Counted from the first letter of the stretch, positions 41,618 through 54,250 are shown. The stretch: 64,000 nt of DNA from Ricinus communis (GCF_019578655.1 NC_063264.1:13371213-13435212), one strand, 5' to 3'. Notes: generated by a model from the letters alone, not told the origin. Numbers and translations: made by a program.

Positions 41618-42486
41618 TAATAGGAAACCATCATCTTAGCAACCATACACCCCAATAACTAATGAGTTATGATACATATGGAATGCAAGAAAAAACCCTC
41701 GAATCAAGATGATTCCAAAACCCAAGGATCTCCTCAAGTGATGTTAGGAAAAGCCAGTTCCAATAATTAAACTAGCACTTTAATTCAACTCCAAACGCAA
41801 AGACCAAGTATGATTTGATAAGTTAAGAATCAAACACAAGATTTTAGCTAGAGAATGCCACAAACTAAAATAATTTGATAAGTTCAAAGTTCATTCAAGA
41901 ACTTAAGTAGAAACACTCACAAAGAGTAAATAAAGATTATCATTCATCAATTGGAATCTACAAATGAATTTGGCTTTCATATTTATATCCAAAAAAAGAA
42001 AAAGAACTCTAAATGGATGTCTTTTGAGCTTTCCCATATTTTCTCCTTTAATTTCCATTAAAACTCATTAAAAGTGGTTGTTTTTACATTGATGGCAATC
42101 ATTTTGTAACTGCCAAATGACAACTAATCATGTGAATCCATTTTGTAACTCCAAATTATAACTAATCATGTGCATCTATTGTGTAACTCCAAAAAATAAC
42201 TAATCACACCCTAACTTAAGAAAACCTAATAAAAATGAAAATAAAAGGCATAAAATGAATTGTATTGGACCCTTTGAGTTCTATCCAAACTTATTGCACT
42301 AAATTAATGATTTTGGTCCCTTTTTGCAATCCTAAGCCTTGGGCTAAGCCTTGTTGTGCTTGAAAACTCAAAATGTCTTTAATTAGGCCCAACAAAGCTT
42401 CTTGCATCCTTTTGGACTTGGATCTTGTCATTGGACCTCCATGAAAACTTAAAGGATCATTTGTAGTTCTTGTCTTTGTTGCATCG
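41618..42486 (-). repeat. 3' LTR of element H
   Basis: TAATAGGAAACCATC to TTGTTGCATCG. Both outer dinucleotides have decayed (TA for TG, CG for CA). Otherwise it closely follows LTR G. Contains three degenerate AACTCCAAATTATAACTAATC-type units at 42105-42215. Confidence 0.8.
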
Positions 42487-43590
42487 TTCCCTCTCTTCTC
42501 GTAAGCATTTGTCCTCGAATCAGCCTCATTGTCAACTTCATCACCTATATCAAATAAAGAAAGATGAACAATACCAAAAGAAGCACTCAAATTGCCATAC
42601 TCACTTGGCAAATCTAGCTTGTAGGCATTATCATTCATTCTTTCAAGGAAATGGAATGGTCTATCCCCTCTTGGCAATAACTTAGACTTCCTTTAGGTTG
42701 GAAATCTTTCCCTCCTCAAATGCACCCAAATCCAGTCATCTGGCTTAAATACAACTTTCTTTCTCCCCTTGTTGTGTTGCTTTTCATATTGTTGATTTCT
42801 TTTCTCTATTTGAGCATGCACCTTTTCATGTAAGCTGTTAACAAATTCAGCTTTTTGCTTACCTTCAAAATTAACCTTATCAATGGGTAATGGCAATAAA
42901 TCCATAGCAATTAATGGATTGAACCCATATCTACCTCAAAAGGTGAAAAAAGTTTTGGAGCATCAATATTCCTATTGTATGCAAGCTCGACATGTGGCAA
43001 ATATTCTTCCCAATTCTTCAAATTTCTTTGAATTATTGGCCTCAATAGTTGTGAGAGAGTCCTATTAACCACCTCTGTTTGTCCATCCATTTATGGCTGA
43101 TAAGTTGTTGACAATAGAAGCTTTGTTCCCAACTTTCTCTAAAGTGTCTACCAAAAGTAGCTAAGGAACTTGACATCTCTATTACTAACTATTGTCCTTG
43201 GAACTCCATGCAATCTCACAATATCTTTTAAGAACAACCCTGCAATATGAGTTGCATCATCTGTCTTGTGGCATGGAATGAAATGTGCCATTTTGCTAAA
43301 CCTATCAACAACAATAAAAATAGAATCTTTCCCTCCCTTTAACCTAGGTAATCCTAAAACGAAGTCCATATAAATGGTACCTAAGGTTCATTACCTATGG
43401 GAAGTAGAGTATACAACCCATGAGGCATCACTTTAGATTTAGCTTATTTACAAGTGATGCATCTCTCACATATTTTTTCAACATCTCTTTTCATTTGTGG
43501 CAAAAAAAGTGATTACTTTAAACATCTAAAGTCTTTCTCACACCAAAATGCCCCATCAAACCCCTACCATGTGCCTCCCTCACAAGCAAC
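42291..43590 (-). pseudogene. pol: Integrase of element H with tail into the LTR
   Basis: [40 protein letters not shown] and [14 protein letters not shown] show the core; the catalytic SD motif reads SN. Further on are FEGKQKAEFVNSLHEKVHAQ, GRKKVVFKPDDWIWVHLRRE and PRGDRPFHFLERMNDNAYKL. The final 128 codons are open and run through DEVDNEADSRTNAYEKRGND, cross the PPT, and continue in the LTR with GGPMTRSKSKRMQEALLGLI. Confidence 0.72.
42487..42499 (-). other. Polypurine tract of element H
   Basis: Minus strand AGAAGAGAGGGAA, adjacent to the LTR, inside the open integrase tail. Confidence 0.7.
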
Positions 43591-44200
43591 TATCTTAAAG
43601 AAGATTGAAGTACGTATAACTTATTTTCTTTAAAAAGAAAACCATCATGTCTATAGAATTTGTCAAAAACCCCTTTCTCGCATGCCCCATATACATTAGC
43701 AAAATCATGGTCTGAATTATATAATTCCTTAATGAACTCAAAACCTAATAATTTTGCATCAAGTGTAGAAACTAGAGCATACCTTCTAGATAGAGCATCG
43801 ATAACGATATTCTCTTTACCTTGTTTATACTTGATGATGTATGGAAAGGGTTTAATAAATTCCATCCATTTAGCATGCCTACGGCTTAGCATCCCTTGCC
43901 TTTTGAGATATTTCAAAGACTCATGGTGAATGTGTACAATGAATTCCTTATACCAAAGATAGTGCTGCCATGTCTCTAAAACTCTTACCAAAGCATAAAA
44001 CTCTTTTTCATAAGTTGGGTAGTTTAGACTTTCTCCAGTTAGCTTCTCACTAAAGAATGCAACTGGTCTTCCTTCTTACATCAAGACTCCACCAATACCT
44101 ATTCCACTTGCATCACACTCAACCTCAAAGGTTTTAGCAGAGTCAGGCAAAGCAAGTAAAGGCTGAACAGTTTGTCTTTTAGCAAGTTAAAAGCATCATC
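43591..44200 (-). pseudogene. pol: RNase H of element H
   Basis: [33 protein letters not shown] and an open stretch [20 protein letters not shown], then [20 protein letters not shown] and [20 protein letters not shown], which is the spacer to integrase. Confidence 0.7.
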
Positions 44201-45292
44201 TTATTCTTTTCCCCACTTGAAACTCATATTATTCTTAATGCATTCAGTTAAAGGTGCAGCAATTGTAGAGAAATCCTTAATGAATGTCCTATAAAAGCTA
44301 GTAAGACCATGAAAACTCCTAACATCATGCACACTAATAGGCTTTGACCACTCTCTAATTACTTTTACTTTTTCTTGATCAACATGAATTCCCTTGGTAT
44401 TAACAATATATCCAAGAAAAATAATTTCCTTAGTGAAAAAAGTGCATTTCTTAAGATTAGCATATAATGTCTCTTGTGTTAACAAATGCCCCATAAAAAT
44501 AAGCTTTAAGTGTATTACATGCTCATCTAATGATTTGCTATACACAAGAATATCATCAAAATAAACCACTACAAACTTTCTAATGAAAGCGCGCAAAACA
44601 TGATTCATCAATCGCATTAAAGTACTTGGAGTATTAATCAAACCAATCGCATGACTAACCACTCATATAATTTATGTTTTGTTTTTAAAGCGGTTTTCCA
44701 TTCATCACTCTCACACATTCTTATTTAATGATATCTAGATTTTAAATCCACTTTAGTAAACACACAAGCACCATGCAATTCATCCAACATGTCATCTAGC
44801 CTAAGCATAGGATGGCAATACTTTATTGTTATTTTGTTGATGGCATGATAAATCAACCTACATCGTCCATAAACCATGTTTCTTAGGCACTAAAATTACA
44901 GGAACTGCACGTGTACTCATGCTTTCTCTTACATACCCCTTATCCATAAGCTCACTCACTTGCCTTTAGATTTCTTTTGTCTCCTCAGGCTTGCATTTAT
45001 ATGCTAGCCTATTTGGTATGCTTGCACCCGAAATGAAATCAATTTGATGTTCAATTCTTCGAATTGGTGGTAATGCTTTAGGCACATCTTCGGAAAAGAG
45101 GTCTTCATATTCCTGCAAAAGCTCAAGAACAACACTAGGCAAATCCTTGTTAAGATCGTTGGAAATCATCAAAACTTCCTTGTACATGAGTACAAGTAAG
45201 GGTTGCCTCAAGGTTAGTGTTTTTCTCATATCACTTGGCTTTTCATACACATTCATTTTTCTTTCACTCTCATCTCTCTTGTTTTCTCTCAC
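44201..45292 (-). pseudogene. pol: Reverse transcriptase of element H
   Basis: DVPKALPPIRRIEHQIDFIS at the start, then a broken middle, then [20 protein letters not shown] with [13 protein letters not shown]: the catalytic YFDD is intact. The thumb is open with [20 protein letters not shown] and [20 protein letters not shown]. This is the only RT in the window with an unaltered active site, yet the frame is interrupted upstream near 44690-44960. Confidence 0.75.
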
Positions 45293-45439
45293 TTTCTGTC
45301 TCCCATTACACTCACATTTACCACTTGCCTCACCTTTTTTCTTTTTTTACTATTTCTTGCTCCTCCCTAAATTCTCCCCATATGAAGATTCAAGCTCTTC
45401 ATATTGTTGTTTAATTCTCATTTGATCATCAAAAATTGC

Positions 45440-45834
45440 CTTGGGAGGTAATGGTCCAAGATTTAACTTTTGTCCTTCAATAGTCAAGGAATATCAATTC
45501 TTGAACCCATCATAAATCACACGCCTATCATATTGCCAAGGTCCTCCCAACAAAACATGTCCAGCATACATGGGAACCACATTAAAAGCACCTCATCCTT
45601 ATATCTCCTAATGGCAAAAGAAATTATCACTTGCTTATTTACCTTCACAACACCACTATCATTCCATCATTGCAACTTGTATGGCCTTAGGTGTTTGGTA
45701 GTTGGTAATTTCAATTTCTCTACAAGCAAAGTACTAGCAACATTAGTACAGCTTCCACTATTACCAATCATGTTGCACAACTTATTAGCAATTAAACAAT
45801 GAGTATGAAACAAGTTCTCACACTGCACTCCATA
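45440..45834 (-). pseudogene. Protease of element H
   Basis: NMIGNSGSCTNVASTLLVEK, then HLRPYKLQW, then KVNKQVIISFAIRRYKDEVL. The later MHA...LLGRPW part is frame-shifted. Confidence 0.6.
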
Positions 45835-47056
45835 TTAGTCATGTTTACATTGCAAATTAAGTGTGCGTTGTACTACTAACACATCCCCTTTAGCATACTC
45901 AACATCACTAACATCTTCTAAAGTTGACATGTCATCATTCTCATCAACATTTTCATTTTCACTTTCATATTCAATAATTCCATCTTTAACAATCATGGTC
46001 CTTCTATTATGCCAATCACGTGCATAATGACCATGTCCAAGACACTTAAAACACTTTAAGTTTCTAGATTGATTAGCTTGATTCTCAATTTTGTGTTTGC
46101 TGCCTATTTTATTTTTACTCTTATTCTCATCCACTTTAGGCTTAGCAAATTTATCATCCTTTTTACTCCAATTCGATTTCCAATTAGAAGAACTATAACT
46201 CGAATTAAGTTTAGAATCAAACTTACTAGGACCTTTTCACTTGAGTTGCCTTTCAATTTTTATTGCCACATTCACCATGTCCTCAAGCCCCCACATGATG
46301 TCGCAACTACACAAGATGAACAATATTTTTATTTAGATCATTCAAGAATCTTGTCGTGGTAGCCTCTTTATCCTCCTCCACATTTGCTTTAATCATAACC
46401 ATTTCCATGTTTTTATGGTTCTCTTCCACACTCATGGTTCCTTGCCTTAGAGTTTGCAATCGTTGATGTAAATCTCTATAGTAATGGTTAGGAATGAACC
46501 TCTTCCTCATGATGCATTTCATCTCCATCCATGACCCTGTGAGTCTTTTTCCATTTCATCTCATTTCGCTATACAATTGATGCCACCAAACACTACCGTA
46601 ATCACAAAACTCAATGGCAAAAAGTTTTACCTTTTTCTCCTCCGAATAGTTATGGTATTTAAAGATCATCTCCACCTTTTTCTCCCATTCCAAGTAGCCA
46701 TTAGGATCATTCTTTCCTTGAAAGGAAGGAATGTTAATTTTGATGCTACCTAGGTTGCGATCTACACCATCTTGCCTTGATCTCCTATTGTGTCTCCTAG
46801 GATGGTCATCTCGACCAAGAGTGGTTGCTTGGTCATCCTCCAACTCTTCTTTTGCATCATAATCCTCTTATTCAAAGGCTAGTTCCCTTTGTCTTCTAGG
46901 CTCATTTTGAATCCCTGTAATAGTTTCAACTTGCCTTCTCACACTTTCAACAACATCATCCATCCACCTATACATTCTTTCAAACTCCTTTTACATTGCT
47001 AGCAAAGTTTGCTTAATGGATGCTCCAACACTACTTGAAACTTGTTCTTTTGACAT
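45835..47056 (-). pseudogene. gag: Gag of element H
   Basis: ATG at 47056 opens MSKEQVSSSVGASIKQTLLA, then YRWMDDVVESVRRQVETITG, IPSFQGKNDPNGYLEWEKKV, FKYHNYSEEKKVKLFAIEFC, MEMKCIMRKRFIPNHYYRDL and KCFKCLGHGHYARDW. The zinc knuckle has tryptophan (TGG) for its last cysteine. Two further stops and a shift near 46300 and 46555 break it. Close to gag of G throughout. Confidence 0.75.
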
Positions 47057-47662
47057 TGTCTGAAACCTAAAAAACAAGTTAGAATAGCCTCACAAAAACA
47101 CTCCCTGATGTGTTTTTCTCAATTAAAATGTCACACCACTCGTGTTTCACTCAAGGTTTGGCTTTTCTTGATGCTAGTCTCACCACTATTGCCTTTTACC
47201 TCTCTTACTTTTTCTTTAGGTTCTTAGATGAATTAATCACCTAAATAAATCAAATTAGATTATGGCAATTCAGCGGAGTGAAAAAAGAAGTTGGTTTAGA
47301 TCAAGTTGTTAGGTAAGGCTAAACTTAAAGTAGCTAGACACAAGAAAACAATGAAAGTAAATAATATAATATGGTTTTTATGCCACTCAAACCTTCTTTT
47401 TGTTTGATCTTTTGATTATTTTTTTATTTTTTAGATAATAATAAAAGTAAAAAGAAATCAAGAATAACACAAAGAGATTAATAAGAAGGGAGAACAAAAA
47501 ATTGTTTAATGAATACAAAGGTGTAAACTTTACAACAAAGAGTACTTAGAAGGAAAAAATTGAAATAAGAAGAATTTGGCAAAAATAAGCAAAATGAGAA
47601 GAAGATGAGAAACTTCAATAAAACACAAAACACAAAAATAAGTAAACCTCAACTTGAAGCAA
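47057..47662 (-). other. Leader of element H
   Basis: Noncoding, colinear with the leader of G. Confidence 0.6.
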
Positions 47663-47674
47663 GTTCTAATACCA
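47663..47674 (-). other. Primer binding site of element H, degraded iMet
   Basis: Minus strand TGGTATTAGAAC, two transitions from the consensus, two bases from the LTR. Confidence 0.75.
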
Positions 47675-47676
47675 AA

Positions 47677-48224
47677 TGATAAGAAATCATCATCTTAGTA
47701 ACCATACACCCCAATAACTATTTACTTATGATATATATAGAATGCTTGAAAACACCCTCTAATGAAGATGATTCCAAAGCCCCAGGATCTCCTCAAGTGA
47801 AGTTAGGGAAAACTAGTTCCAATAATGAAACTAGAACTTGAATTGAACTTCAAATGCCACATACCAAGTATAATTTGATAAGTTAAGAATCAAACACAAG
47901 ATTTTGGGTAGAGAATGCCATAAACTAAAAATAGTTTGATAAGTTCAAAGTTCATTCAAGAACTTAAGCATAACACTCACAAAGAGCAAATAAAGATTAT
48001 CATTCATCAATTGATTATTACAAATGAATTTGGCTTTGATAGTTATAGCCAAAATAAGACAAAGAACCGTAAATGGATGTCTAATGACTTTGGTTTTCCC
48101 ATGTTTTCACCTTTAATCCCCATTAAAACTCATTAAAAGTGGTTGTTTTTACATTTATAACACTCATTTTGTAATTCCCAAATGATAACTAATCATGTGC
48201 ATCCATTTTATAACTTGAAATTAT
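47677..48224 (-). repeat. 5' LTR of element H, truncated
   Basis: TGATAAGAAATCATC matches the LTR edges of G and H. The U3 half is replaced at about 48224 by the 1-kb repeat, so no TSD can be read. Confidence 0.75.
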
Positions 48225-49382
48225 GGGGTAAAATCGTGGGGGCCTACCTATTAAAAATCTAACCCAAATTACATCATTATATGCATCCCAAACATCAAAA
48301 TGCTTGCATTCCCATTTGTATTGTGCTTGGATTAATAAAAAACAACATGATTTACCCCTTACGCGCATGGATTTACGTTTCGTCCTACTTGATCATCAAG
48401 CTAAGCCCCAATGCCACTAATCAATCTTCTCAACTACGTTCCCGTGACTCCATACACCAATCCATATGTCATCAAAATTCCTTATGCCTAGAGGAAAAAG
48501 GAATGATGTAGATCCAAATAGAGCAAATCCTGAATCAAAATATTTAGGCGTGCCTCCATTCTCTTCGTTCCTTGTTTCCTCCAAAAGCTTTGTTCGTGAT
48601 CATATGGAGAATGATATGATTACTCGATCAACTAATTTTCTTTGTTCGCATTTGTCTAAGAATTAGATCGGTGCCTACAATTGAAGGCCCTCATTCCATA
48701 AGAAGAAACTAGAAGCTAAATATGAGTAAATAAATAAAGAAAGATGAATAAACTAAAATCAAATTGAGAAAACTAGACAGGAGTTGATTTGTCAACAACT
48801 CTCATAGTTCTAAATTTTAAAAGCTAGAATAATGAAAATAAGGGAGAATCTGCATGGCCCTAACTAATAACACTCCCAAATTACTTCATTATATGCTTCC
48901 GATAAATCAAAATGCTCGTATTCCCGATTGTTACTAAATTGAGATCATGAATAAGAGAGCAGTTGACTGTTCAACAACTCTTGTAGCCCTAAATTGTATG
49001 AGCCAATTTGGAAAAAAAAAGGAGAAATTCGTGTGGGCCTACCTAATAACCCTCTGACCTAAATTACTTCATTGTATGCATCCCAAACATCAAAAGGCTC
49101 ATATTATCACTTGTATTATGCTTGGATTTGTTGAAACCAACATGATTTCTCTCTTACGCCCGTGGATTTACGTCTTGTCCATGTGCTTTAACTCAACACT
49201 TGTGTTTATGCTCACCAAATAAAACTAAACCATTATACTAGAAATAGATTAGAAAGAGATAAACAAAAGAAACGAATGAATGAGAACATAAGTAGGATTT
49301 CTTATCCAATAAGGAAAGAAATCACCAATTCTTTATTCTCTTCCATGGCTAAGCGTAAGTATCAAATCAAATTGATTTAAAC
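48225..49382. repeat. ~1-kb repeat, rearranged partial units
   Basis: Three partial units in the same orientation (starting near 48225, 48683 and 48943), followed by the unit end at 49180-49382. The GTGGGCCTACCTAATAA motif recurs at 48237, about 48855 and 49031. Confidence 0.65.
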
Positions 49383-49821
49383 AACTAAAATAGATATAAA
49401 CATCCTAACCAGAAGAGATAACTAGAAACAAAGTCCTAATGCTCCTAAAATACTATGTAGCCGCCTATTAGAAGTAAAAAACCCTAGTTTCTTTAAATCA
49501 CATGCATGGGCCATCTTTGTTGGAGCTAATTAGGCTCAAACTCCCTTATGTGCTGCTTTATTCTCATTAAGCCCATATTAGATTCAATCAAGCCTAATAA
49601 ACTGAATTAGATTAATGAGCCTTGAACTTGAATCCAACTCTTCAAGCCTTGATGTGTCCTTAGCCCAAACGTCTTGAATAAGCCCATTGAGAGCTTCTTT
49701 TATCTTCTTAGCCTTGGATCTTGTAATTGGGTCTCCATGCATGTGAAGTGAATCTTGAATTGCAGTTGAACTAGGATTCCTTATTGGATTAGGACTCCTA
49801 ATCCTAACAGGATTCGCATCA
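49383..49821 (-). repeat. 3' LTR of element C, outer end lost
   Basis: Matches 56965-57405 to its inner edge GGATTCGCATCA. About 370 bp present in the 5' LTR are missing on the left. Confidence 0.75.
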
Positions 49822-49868
49822 TTCCCTCCTTTAGCATGATTTGTCCTCGAATCATCACCTATGTCCAA
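49584..49868 (-). CDS. pol: Integrase tail of element C, crossing PPT into LTR
   Basis: An open 94-codon frame, DIGDDSRTNHAKGGNDANPV before and at the PPT, then NPIRNPSSTAIQDSLHMHGD, PITRSKAKKIKEALNGLIQD, VWAKD and LINLIQF inside the LTR. Colinear with A (8961-9356) and H. It is a surviving end of the broken integrase, not a separate gene. Confidence 0.6.
   Translation of the reverse strand: MDIGDDSRTNHAKGGNDANPVRIRSPNPIRNPSSTAIQDSLHMHGDPITRSKAKKIKEALNGLIQDVWAKDTSRLEELDSSSRLINLIQFIRLD
49822..49832 (-). other. Polypurine tract of element C
   Basis: Minus strand AAAGGAGGGAA next to the LTR start TGATGCGAATCC. Confidence 0.75.
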
Positions 49869-50091
49869 ATTAAAAAGAGAAAGATCAGCAACATTAAAAG
49901 TAGGACTAATTTCATAATCACCGGGAATTCCAATTTATATGCAATATCATTAATCCTTTTAAGAACTTTAAAAGGACCATCTCCTCATGGAAGTAACTTG
50001 GAACCCCTTTGTGAAGGAAACTTATCCTTGCACATGTGCACCCAAACCTAATCATCAGTTCAAAGACAACCTTCACACACCATTTGTTGGC

Positions 50092-50305
50092 TTATTCAGC
50101 ATAAACTTTATTCTTTCTTTCAATATTTGCACGCACCTTCTCATGTAAAATCCTCATAAAATCTGCCTTTTTCTTTCCATCTAGATTAACACATTCACTC
50201 AAAGGTAAAGGAATCATATCTAATGAAGATAAAGGAATAAAATCATAAACAACTTCAAAAGGACATAATTGAGTAGATGAATGCACACTACAATTATATG
50301 CAAAC
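50092..50305 (-). pseudogene. pol: Integrase C-terminal part of element C, left of solo LTR
   Basis: SVHSSTQLCPFEVVYDFIPL, then PLPLSECVNLDGKKKADFMR and ILHEKVRANIERKNK. It continues the frame broken at 51252; joining across the solo LTR gives the expected ...LPHIKFAYN context. Confidence 0.72.
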
Positions 50306-51246
50306 TGATATGAACCAAACTAGCACAATGAATCCTACTCTAACAAGGAGTCTTGATGATGGAAATCCTACTTGCTCAAGGAATCCTAATTCAATAAAGT
50401 GTCCTGACTCAACTAGGAATCCTAGTCCTACAAAGAGTCTTGATGATATTAGGAGTTCAAGTAATAAAAGGAATCCTAATTCCATTGGGAATCCTAATTC
50501 AACTAGGAGTCCTAGCTCGATTCAAGTTACAAGTCAATGAGCTTATCCAAGACATTTGGGCTAAGGACACATTAACGCTTGAAGATATGGATTTAAATCT
50601 AGGGCTCATTAATCTAATTCAATTTATTGGGCTTGAATAAATCTAATTAGGCTTAAAAGACAAAAGAAGTTGAATTGGAGCATATGAAGACTTTGGGCCT
50701 AACTTGACTTATGTTTTCAGGCCTATTTATATGACTTATGTAAATTAGAGTTTTATGGCTTATTTTGGGAGGCGATACATGTATTTTAACCTAACTAGAA
50801 CTTTATTTAAGTTATCTCTTTTAGTTAGAAAGGTTATCTTTATTCTAGATGACTTGTAAATCCTTATTAGTTGAGATTTAGGGTATTCTGAGGCCTATAT
50901 AAGGCTAGTACGAATTTTGATGTAAAAATCAAGTTAAAAGTTGAATTTGAATGATAATTGGTTATTAAACATAAAAGTTGTTTTGCTTTTCTTTTTGTGT
51001 TCTTATGTAGACTGCATGCTTAAGAAACATTCAAGTAGATTACTCATATTCTTATGGAGTGTTTTGAAATTGGGATTTAGGAACAAGTTTTCTAAATTCT
51101 AATTCTTGATCATCTTTCTAAGTAATTTGTTTTCTAACCTTTCTTAGGGGTTGAAACAAATTAGTTCTTGGGGTGTTCATCTTAATGCGTTAGGGGTCTG
51201 CAATTCAAAAAGGGTTCTCAAGCTTATTCATGGAGGTTCCATATCA
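50306..51246 (+). repeat. Solo LTR in integrase of element C (TSD CAAAC/CAAAA)
   Basis: TGATATGAACCAAACTAG to GGTTCCATATCA, 941 bp. TSD CAAAC at 50301-50305 and CAAAA at 51247-51251 (one mismatch). Same family as the LTRs of A: TATATAAG at 50895-50902 in a matching context and the NP-x-TR repeats at 50330-50520. It also encodes ELIQDIWAKDTLTLEDM and LINLIQFIGLE, out of frame with the repeat part. Confidence 0.8.
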
Positions 51247-51251
51247 CAAAA

Positions 51252-52130
51252 TTTATATGGGGCAAACATTCTTCCTAAGATCTTTAGGTTCTTTTTAACC
51301 AGAGTACATAACAAAGTACCTAAATTCGTATTAACTACTTCAATGCGACCATTATTTTGTGGATGACATATAGTAGAAAATAATAACTTAGTTCCCAAAT
51401 TTCCCCATAAATTCTTCCAAAAGTAGCTTAAAACTTTGCACCCCTATCATTTACAATAGTTCTTGGCAATACCATGCAAATGTACAATTTCTTTGAAGAA
51501 CAAGTCAGAAATATATGTTGCATCATTAGTTTTATGACACAGAATGAAATGAGCCATCTTAGAAAACCCATCAACAACAACATATATAGAATCATTACCA
51601 TGCCTAGACCTAGGTAGACCAAGCACGAATCCATAAAAATATCAATCCAATCTGAACTAGGCATGGGCAATGGTGTATATGAGCCATAGGGTTTATATTT
51701 AAATTTTGCTTGTTTACAAATAATGCATCTATCACAAAATCTAGCATCATCTCGCTTCATATTAGGCCAATAGAAAACATCATACAAAACATCTAAAGTC
51801 TTAGCAATTCCAAAGTGTCCTATTAAACGACCCTCATGAGCTTCCCTAACTAATACCTCACGTATAGAACACATGGGAATACACAAAGGCTTTTCTTTAA
51901 ACAAAAACCCATCATGTGTATAGAACTTATTAAAAGCACCTTTCCCACAAGCATTAAACACATTGCCAAAATTAGAATCATGTTCATAAATTTCTTTGAT
52001 ATGCTCAAAATGAAGGAATTTGGCATTCAAAGTATAAGGAAGTGCCTACATTTGAGACAACACGTCTGCAACAACATTACCTTTACCTTGCTTGTATTTA
52101 ATCACATATGAAAAGGACTCAATGAACTCC
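51252..52130 (-). pseudogene. pol: Integrase of element C, right of solo LTR
   Basis: [24 protein letters not shown] start, LIGHFGIAKTLDVLYDVFYW, CDRCIICKQAKFKYKPYGSY (zinc-binding cysteines), [15 protein letters not shown], then a shift, and [14 protein letters not shown] with the second catalytic aspartate. Ends in EECLPHIKF at the LTR. Confidence 0.7.
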
Positions 52131-52234
52131 CTCCATTTAGCATGGTGTTTGTTAAGTTGATTTTTCTCCTTCAAATGCTTTAGTGACTCATGATCCATGT
52201 GAATCACAAACTCTTTTGGCCAAACATAGTGTTG

Positions 52235-52790
52235 TCATATCACTAAAGCTGTCACCAATGCGTACATCTCCTTATCATAAGTTGGGTAGTTCAAGGCTAA
52301 CCCATTGAGCTCTTCACTAAAATAAGCTATAGGTCGCCCTTCTTGCATAAGAATAGCTCCAATACCAATCCCATAAGCATCACATTCAATCTTAAGAGTT
52401 ATGTCAAAATTAGGTAAAGCAAGTAAAGGTGCTTTAACTAACTTAGATTTAAGCAAGTTAAAAGCCTTTTCTTGTTCCTCACCCCATTTAAATCCCACAT
52501 TCTTTTTAATTACTTCCGTTAAAGGTGCAGCTATGCTAGAGAAATCCTTAACAAACTTTACATCCCCAACACTCTTAAGTTCAGGCCAAGACTCTATTGC
52601 CTTAACCTTTTCATTATTAACTTCTATTCCTTTAGCACTCACAAAAAATCCTAAAAACACAAGTTTATTAGTGTAAAAAGAACATTTAGCAAAGTTAATA
52701 GACAACTCCTCTTTGCACCTCAAGTACCACGCCCATATGTTCAACATGATCATCTAAACACTTACTATAAGTCAAGATTTCATTAAAATA
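52235..52790 (-). pseudogene. pol: RT thumb and RNase H of element C
   Basis: [80 protein letters not shown] and [20 protein letters not shown]. An open frame of 172 codons. A short deletion after SVGDVK removes the SFHGLASFYRR part. Confidence 0.72.
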
Positions 52791-53260
52791 GAAAACCATA
52801 AATATTCTAATAAAAGCACACAAAACATGGTTCATTAGTCTCATAAAAGTGCTAGATGCATTAGTCAAGCCAAAAGGTATGACTAACCATTCATACAGAC
52901 CATACTTTGTTTTATATGCGGTTTTCCATTCATCACCCACATTCATCCTAATTTGATGATAACTAGATTTCAAATAAATTTAAGAGAAGATAATCGACCC
53001 ATAGAGTTCATCTAACATATCATCGAAAAGAGGAAGGGGATGGCGATACTTTACCATAATCTTGTTGATATCACGACAATCAACAAACATATGCCATGTT
53101 CCATCCCTTTTGGGCATAAGTAAGGTGAGAGCCGCACATGGGCTCATACTTTCTCTAATCAACCCTTTGGCCTTGAAGTCTTCCACTTGTAATTGCAACT
53201 CCTTCTTCTCTTCAAGATTACTTTGATAATTGAAATTCAAGCGTCAGGTATAAAATCAAT
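52790..53260 (-). pseudogene. pol: Reverse transcriptase palm of element C, inactive
   Basis: KGLIRESMSPCAALTLLMPK, DGTWHMFVDCRDINKIMVKY, then [20 protein letters not shown] and [20 protein letters not shown]. The active site reads [10 protein letters not shown], with both catalytic aspartates changed. Confidence 0.72.
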
Positions 53261-53622
53261 TTAATGCTCGATTCCCCTTATTAGTGGTAGTCCTTTAGGC
53301 ATCTCTTCGGGGTATAAGTCTTTGAATTCCTACAAAAGAGATTGAAATACACTAGGTAGACTAGTGTTTTCTTCGTTAGTGCTTAAATAAGCACCCTTGT
53401 ACAAAAGTACAATCATGGATTGCCTTGGAAGAAAAGCTCTCTTCACCTCACCCTCTCTTGCATAGAAATTGTCTTTTCTCTAACAATTCACAATCACACC
53501 CTCTCCTTTTGCATGCGCCTCTCTCTCTTTTCTTCTTTGCATATCGCCCTCTGTGTCTCCTATTTCCATTCTAGGCTCACATCTCTCATGGCATTTCACA
53601 CAACTCTTCTTTTGTTGCGCTT

Positions 53623-54250
53623 TTAATGCTTTTTCCCTTTCAAGCGCTTTCTCTCTCTATCTGTTATAACCTTTTGGTCCTCATAAACTTGCTTAGAAGA
53701 TAATGGTACAAGTGTAATAGGTTTGTTGTTCATCATAAACGAATTTTGATTTGAATATCCATCATGCATAACTCGCCCATCATGTTGCCATGGATGTCCT
53801 AATAATATATGACTAGCATGCATAATAATGACATGACATAACACTTCATCATGATAACGTCTAATAGAGAATGATATCAAGGCCTGCCTATTAACCCCTA
53901 CTTGCCCCACAATCATCCAACCATAACAATCTATAGGGTTTTGGATGTTTAGTAGTAGGTAAATGCAACCTATCAACTGAACTAGCACTAACAACATTGG
54001 TACAACTCTCCCCATTTATAATCAAACTACATACCTTGTCTTGGACTTGGCATCTAGCATGAACATGTTCTCTCTTTGGACCTCATTCTCTTCCTTTGCT
54101 TGCATAATAAAAGCATGTCTTATGACAAACAACTCACCATTAGAGCCAAGTTGCTCATCTATGTCATTTGCATCCTCAAGCTCGGGCATGCGTTCTTCAT
54201 CATCATCACTATGACTCTTAATATCACCATCTTGTGTAGCCACCATTACA
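53623..54250 (-). pseudogene. Gag end and protease of element C
   Basis: ERMPELEDANDIDEQLGSNG is the acidic gag end, followed by CTNVVS. MHASHILLGHPWQHDGRVMH, DGYSNQNSFMMNNKPITLVP and LSSKQVYEDQKVITDRERKR are the conserved protease distal part and the linker. The stretch 53261-53622 is degraded linker into RT. Confidence 0.65.

Larger units (their letters stand above)
41618..48224 (-). mobile_element. Element H: near-complete chromovirus-type gag-pol element
   Basis: Minus strand: truncated 5' LTR, primer site, leader, gag, protease, RT, RNase H, integrase, PPT and full 3' LTR. This is the most complete pol in the window and it keeps the YFDD active site, but every domain is broken by stops or shifts. 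By memory of motifs it belongs with CRM/Reina-like chromoviruses; the exact clade is not settled. Confidence 0.8.

Noticed and set aside
45147..45425. Plus-strand hydrophobic frames that look like membrane proteins (also 37250-37558, 46069-46362, 33588-33860, 1612-1848)
   Set aside because: They are shadows of minus-strand gag/pol or lie in T-rich leaders. Hydrophobicity comes from T-rich codons; there is no conservation between the G and H copies beyond that of the real strand.
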